Both the position numbers and the translations under genes were made by a program. From Stenotrophomonas maltophilia (lineage in GTDB: Bacteria; Pseudomonadota; Gammaproteobacteria; Xanthomonadales; Xanthomonadaceae), in assembly GCF_003205835.1 (NCBI RefSeq), contig NZ_CP029773.1, forward strand, positions 1,334,501 through 1,398,500: a stretch of DNA of 64,000 nucleotides, given 5' to 3'. Position 1 is the first letter of the stretch; every line of letters starts with the position of its first letter. Shown here in pieces: positions 60,031 to 64,000 of this stretch. The notes under the pieces were generated by a model. It saw only the letters and a list, made by a program, of their open reading frames with translations, ran no database searches and was not told the DNA's origin.

Positions 60031-60900
60031 TCAGGGCACCACCAGGGCGCTGCGGCCCATCAGCTGGCTGCGCTGGGAGACGAAGTCGTTGTAGGCCTCG
60101 TTGGCCTCCCGGCCCAGGTTGCCGCCGAGGGTGGCAGTGGCCGAGGTGAAGGCCATCTGTGCGGCGAAATCCTGCTTGCGCAGGGCCTTCTGTTCTTCGG
60201 CGGTGGTGGCCTTCAGCCAGCGCGCATAGACCTCGCGCAGCGGCGCGGCATGCGCCTCGAAGGCCGGCACCAGCGCCGGCAGGCTGGCCGGGGCCGGTTC
60301 CAGGCTGAATGCCGGCGCCACGTAGCCGGCGGGCTGCTCGCGCTTGAAGGCGCCGGGTTCACCCATGCCTTCTTCCACGTAGGCGATGAAATCCGGCGCG
60401 GTGAATACCTTGGCCACGATCTGCCCGCCGCTGGAATCGACGTGGGCGACCACCTTTTCCTTCGGGAACGGTTCGCGCACGCCGTAGGTCCAGGTCTTGT
60501 CGATGAACAGTTCGTGGCGCTTCTCGAACGGACCTTCGAAGTCGACCCCGCCCAGCTCGATGCCCTTGTTGCCGACGCCGAAGTTCTTCAGCTTGCTCTC
60601 GTCGGTGACATAGACCTCGCGGGCGATCACGTACTCGCTGAGGGTCGGATTGATCAGGCCGCCACGACCGTCGACGTAGACGATGAAGCGCACGTCGCCG
60701 AGCTTGTCGGTGTGCAGGCGGTGCTCGCCGATGGCCAGCGAGACCGGGCGCGAGCCCTGCGCGGCCACCGGCAGGTCCTGCCCGTCGATGCTCAACGCCA
60801 GCGGCGTGTCGGTCGGGTTGTCGATCTGGAACTCGATCTTCGACGGGGAGCAGGCGGCCAGGACCAGTGCGGCAGCGAACGGGAACAGCAGGGTCTTCAT
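60031..60900 (-). CDS. Conserved lipoprotein between dnaE and accA
   Basis: This is a 289-residue lipoprotein with lipobox LVLAAC (Cys17). After an Ig-like beta stretch (SKIEFQIDNPTDTPLALSID) is a segment YVIAREVYVTDESKLKNFGV, and the C-terminal half is helical (KALRKQDFAAQMAFTSATAT). No named family is recognised. The position between dnaE and accA, 55 bases after dnaE and 113 before accA, suggests co-transcription. The start at 60900 gives the lipoprotein signal. Confidence 0.78.
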   Translation of the reverse strand: MKTLLFPFAAALVLAACSPSKIEFQIDNPTDTPLALSIDGQDLPVAAQGSRPVSLAIGEHRLHTDKLGDVRFIVYVDGRGGLINPTLSEYVIAREVYVTDESKLKNFGVGNKGIELGGVDFEGPFEKRHELFIDKTWTYGVREPFPKEKVVAHVDSSGGQIVAKVFTAPDFIAYVEEGMGEPGAFKREQPAGYVAPAFSLEPAPASLPALVPAFEAHAAPLREVYARWLKATTAEEQKALRKQDFAAQMAFTSATATLGGNLGREANEAYNDFVSQRSQLMGRSALVVP

Positions 60901-60955
60901 CGGCAATCGTCCTTGATACTTGGAACGGGGAAACAGGAACACGAGGGCGCCCGAC

Positions 60956-63900
60956 TCAACTGGCCCACGGCGGGCTGTAGCGCACCTTCAGGGTGCGCAC
61001 GGCCGGGTCGGCGCGCAGCGCCTCCATCAGCTTGGAGTCGATGCGTACCGCGCTCTGCCCGGAGACATCGAGCATGCCGGCGACACCGCCGTGTGGTCCC
61101 TTCAGCAGCAGGTCCAGGCGCAGTGGCGTTCGCCCCGGGCGATGGCGGTCGAGCAGCGCATCGATGCGTTCCCAGACCGGGCGCTGTTGGCGCAGGTCCA
61201 GGCGCAGCGACAGGCGCGTGGCGTAGTTGGCGCAGACTTCGTCGAAGTCCCAGCACTGGCGGATGCGCAGCGCGAAGCCGCCGTTGAATTCGTCCTCGCG
61301 CAGGCCGCCCTTGACCACCAGGATGCGGTCCTTGGTCATCAGGTGGCCGAACTCGGCCATCGCGTCGGAGAATGCGCTGCACTCGACGCGGCCGCGGCCA
61401 TCCTCGAGCTGGATGAAGATCTGGCTCTCGCCCTTGCGGCGCACGCCGACCACCTGGCCGGCCAGCACGGTCTGCACTTCCGGGCGCCAGCGCTTCTCAC
61501 CGCCACCACCGCCGCCACTGTTGGCGCTCCAGATCTTCTCCACCGAGCCCAGGTCGTTGCCGACCAGGTCGCGCACATCGTCGCGCCACGGGTCGAACGG
61601 ATGGCCGCTGAGGTAGAAGCCCAGCGTGTCGCGCTCGCCGTTCAGGCGCTGGAGCAGCGGCCATTCCTCAGCTTCAGGCAGGTCCAGCTGGATCGTGGTC
61701 GCGCTCGGGTCGGGGCCGCCGAACAGCGAGTTCTGGCCCGACGCACGTTCGCGCGCCATCTGGTCGGTGGCCTTGATCACCTCCGGCAGCTGCAGCATCA
61801 GCGAGGCGCGGTTATGGCCGAGTTCGTCCAGTGCGCCGCAGTTGATCATCGCTTCCAGCGTGCGCCGGTTGAGCTTGGCCGAACCGACGCGGGTACAGAA
61901 GTCGAGCAGGTCCTTGTACTCGCCGCCCTTCAGGCGTTCGTCGACCACCGCTTCGCAGGCACCCTGGCCGACGCCCTTGATTGCGCCCAGACCGTACTGG
62001 ATGGTGTCCGGCGTCACCGCCTCGAACATGAAGGCCGATTGGTTCACCTTCGGCGGCAGCACGGTCAGGCCGAGATTGCGCACCTCGTCGAGGAAGCCGA
62101 CCACCTTGTCGGTGTTGTCGAGGTCGGAAGACAGCGTGGCCGCCATGAACTCGGCGGGGTAGTGGCGCTTCAGCCACGCGGTCTGGTAGCTGACCAGTGC
62201 ATAGGCAGCGGCGTGGGACTTGTTGAAGCCGTAACCGGCGAACTTCTCCATCAGGTCGAAGATCGCATCGGCCTTGGCTTCGTCCACACCATCCTTGGCC
62301 GCACCTTCGCGGAAGATCTCGCGGTGCTTGGCCATTTCCGCCGGCACCTTCTTGCCCATCGCGCGGCGCAGCAGGTCAGCGCCGCCCAGCGAGTAGCCGC
62401 CGACGATCTGCGCCATCTGCATCACCTGCTCCTGGTACACCATGATGCCGTAGGTGTCCTTCAGGATCGCTTCGGTGCGCGGATCGGGATAGATGATTTC
62501 TTCCTGGCCGTGCTTACGCGCGTTGAAGGAGGGAATCAGGTCCATCGGGCCGGGTCGGTACAGCGACACCAGCGCGATCAGGTCTTCGAAACGGTCGGGG
62601 CGCGCGTCCTTCAGCAGGCGGCGCATGCCCGAGGATTCGAACTGGAACACCGCGCCGGTATTGCCGTTGGCGAAGATGTCCTTGTAGGTGGGCGTGTCGT
62701 CCAGCGGGATCGCGGCGATGTCCACCGGCGGGATGCCGGCGCGCTCATGGCGCTTGTTGATCGCCTTCACCGCCCAGTCGATGATGGTCAGCGTGCGCAG
62801 GCCAAGGAAGTCGAACTTCACCAGGCCCACTTCTTCCACGTCGTTCTTGTCGAACTGGGTGACCGGGTTCTTGCCGAGTCCGTTCTCGTCGTGTTCGGCG
62901 TACAGCGGGCAGAACTCGCTCAGCGGCTCGGGACCGATCACCACGCCACCGGCGTGCTTGCCGGCGTTGCGGGTCAGGTCTTCCAGCTGCAGCGCCAGAT
63001 CGATCAGGTCGCGGACATCGTCCTCGGTCTCGTAGCGCTGGATCAGTTCGGCCGACGCCATTTCCGAGCTCGGGCCTTCCTTGCCCTTGCCCAGCGCATC
63101 CTTCAGGTGGATGCCGAGGATGTTCGGGATCAGCTTGGAAACGCCATCGACCAGGCCGTACGGGAAGCCCAGCACGCGGCCGGAGTCGCGCACCACCGCC
63201 TTGGCGGCCATGGTGCCGTAGGTGATGATCTGGCTGACGCGCTCGCGCCCGTACTTGCGCGCGACGTAGTCGATCACTTCGTCGCGGCGGTCCATGCAGA
63301 AGTCGATGTCGAAGTCGGGCATCGACACGCGTTCCGGGTTCAGGAAGCGCTCGAACAGCAGGTTGTACGGCAGCGGGTCCAGATCGGTGATCTTCAGCGC
63401 CCACGCCACCAGCGAACCGGCACCCGAACCACGGCCGGGACCGATCGGAATGCCCTGGTTCTTGCCCCACTGGATGAAGTCGGCCACGATCAGGAAGTAG
63501 CCCGGGAAGCCCATCTTGATGATGGTGTTGAGCTCGAATTCCAGGCGCTCGAAGTACTCTTCGCGGGTCTTGCCCGGCGCCAGCGGATTCTTCTCCAGGC
63601 GCTCTTCCAGGCCGTCGCGCGACATCTTCTGGATCCAGGTGTCCAGGGTCTCGTCGTCCGGCACCGGGTAGTTGGGCAGGAAGTAGGTGCCCAGCCGCAT
63701 CTCGATGTTGCAGCGCTCGGCCAGCGCCAGCGTGTTGTCGATCGCATCGGGAATGTCGGCGAACAGTGCGCACATCTCCTCGGCCGACTTCAGGTACTGC
63801 TGGTCGCTGTATTCGCGTGGGCGCTTGGGGTCGTCCAGCACGCGGCCGGTGGAAATGCACACGCGCGCTTCGTGCGCGCTGAAATCCGATGGCGACAGGA

Positions 63901-64000
63901 AGCGCACGTCATTGCTGGCCACCACCGGCAACCCGCGCTGGCCGGCGGCCATCAGCGCGAACTGGTTGAAGGTTTCCTCGCCCTCGCGGCCGGTGCGGGT
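60956..64000 (-). CDS. dnaE: DNA polymerase III alpha subunit (partial, 5' end outside window)
   Basis: DnaE is the replicative polymerase of the holoenzyme. The reading frame is open to the window edge, and 1,014 codons are present. The missing N-terminus contains most of the PHP domain. Visible motifs are the palm segment VSMPDFDIDFCMDRRDEVID with catalytic Asp residues, GPGRGSGAGSLVAWALKITD, FLGLRTLTIIDWAV and the fingers-region GYGFNKSHAAAYALVSYQTA. The C-terminal OB-fold (GVRRKGESQIFIQLEDGRGR) and tau-binding region follow. Typical of DnaE1 rather than DnaE2. Confidence 0.97.
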   Translation of the reverse strand, partial: TRTGREGEETFNQFALMAAGQRGLPVVASNDVRFLSPSDFSAHEARVCISTGRVLDDPKRPREYSDQQYLKSAEEMCALFADIPDAIDNTLALAERCNIEMRLGTYFLPNYPVPDDETLDTWIQKMSRDGLEERLEKNPLAPGKTREEYFERLEFELNTIIKMGFPGYFLIVADFIQWGKNQGIPIGPGRGSGAGSLVAWALKITDLDPLPYNLLFERFLNPERVSMPDFDIDFCMDRRDEVIDYVARKYGRERVSQIITYGTMAAKAVVRDSGRVLGFPYGLVDGVSKLIPNILGIHLKDALGKGKEGPSSEMASAELIQRYETEDDVRDLIDLALQLEDLTRNAGKHAGGVVIGPEPLSEFCPLYAEHDENGLGKNPVTQFDKNDVEEVGLVKFDFLGLRTLTIIDWAVKAINKRHERAGIPPVDIAAIPLDDTPTYKDIFANGNTGAVFQFESSGMRRLLKDARPDRFEDLIALVSLYRPGPMDLIPSFNARKHGQEEIIYPDPRTEAILKDTYGIMVYQEQVMQMAQIVGGYSLGGADLLRRAMGKKVPAEMAKHREIFREGAAKDGVDEAKADAIFDLMEKFAGYGFNKSHAAAYALVSYQTAWLKRHYPAEFMAATLSSDLDNTDKVVGFLDEVRNLGLTVLPPKVNQSAFMFEAVTPDTIQYGLGAIKGVGQGACEAVVDERLKGGEYKDLLDFCTRVGSAKLNRRTLEAMINCGALDELGHNRASLMLQLPEVIKATDQMARERASGQNSLFGGPDPSATTIQLDLPEAEEWPLLQRLNGERDTLGFYLSGHPFDPWRDDVRDLVGNDLGSVEKIWSANSGGGGGGEKRWRPEVQTVLAGQVVGVRRKGESQIFIQLEDGRGRVECSAFSDAMAEFGHLMTKDRILVVKGGLREDEFNGGFALRIRQCWDFDEVCANYATRLSLRLDLRQQRPVWERIDALLDRHRPGRTPLRLDLLLKGPHGGVAGMLDVSGQSAVRIDSKLMEALRADPAVRTLKVRYSPPWAS

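Noticed and set aside
1-64000. CRISPR array, tRNA or rRNA genes, prophage or transposase
   Set aside because: The tandem or inverted repeats seen are REP-like or dyads without regular spacers. I saw no tRNA-like cloverleaf, rRNA sequence, integrase or transposase reading frame.

Overview
The window is GC-rich, densely coding chromosome from a member of the Xanthomonadaceae, most likely the Stenotrophomonas maltophilia complex. Three things support this. Protein content fits: creBCD, a Smlt1473-type PL5 polyuronate lyase, ribosomal protein bTHX and a ZnuD-type receptor. Intergenic spaces are full of GTAG-headed SMAG palindromes, the REP-like repeats described for S. maltophilia. Most other genes have ordinary xanthomonad housekeeping or envelope assignments. 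No rRNA, tRNA, CRISPR array, prophage or intact insertion sequence was seen.

Layout: 1-4.3 kb, minus-strand mfd (3' part beyond the edge), a GNAT acetyltransferase and rlmJ. 4.4-8.4 kb, creB-creC-creD plus a small unknown gene, with a cre-tag in front of creD. 8.6-12.2 kb, an M28 peptidase, gltX and zur. 12.3-17.2 kb, a hypothetical gene, a TetR/MFS/HlyD efflux operon and a TPR-like orphan. 17.4-20.1 kb, a histidine-rich ZnuD-like receptor divergent from a MerC-like membrane protein, with Zur-box-like palindromes between them. 20.2-21.8 kb, bTHX and a nucleotide pyrophosphatase/phosphodiesterase.

22-24.5 kb holds an overlapping ogt and ada-alkA fusion operon. It is bracketed by two inverted copies of a ~245-bp structured repeat, the most unusual arrangement in the window. 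24.6-28.3 kb carries a ClpP-like lipoprotein, DUF4019, MAPEG, a UbiH/UbiM-type hydroxylase and an S4-domain protein. 28.5-30.5 kb is a DEAD-box helicase gene. 30.7-36.9 kb carries three GGDEF proteins with rluF among them; one is a GADEF/EVL protein that keeps an inhibitory-site motif. 37-45.5 kb has a lone ATPase, an EamA exporter, a DUF72/VOC pair, a serine hydrolase, an ABC exporter and a glucose-1-phosphatase. 45.5-52.4 kb has the PL5 lyase, a DUF885 lipoprotein, a GFA/DUF4349 pair, and a LysR gene divergent from a second EamA exporter.

52.4-53 kb is a large imperfect extragenic palindrome centred on a SMAG unit. It is followed by a periplasmic cyclophilin, an AT-richer orphan gene, a PadR/membrane-protein pair, an intracellular PHB depolymerase, a methyltransferase and a HemJ/CopD-like protein. 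The right end is a minus-strand run of dnaE (5' end beyond the edge), a lipoprotein and accA.

Links between genes: zur and the znuD/merC promoter region form a likely zinc circuit. creBC and creD form an envelope-stress circuit. ogt and ada-alkA handle alkylation damage. The GGDEF proteins feed or read c-di-GMP. Several intergenic repeat families (SMAG, a GGGGTCGGATCC-type dyad, a 26-bp inverted repeat, the 245-bp element and the 52.5-kb palindrome) account for most non-coding sequence.
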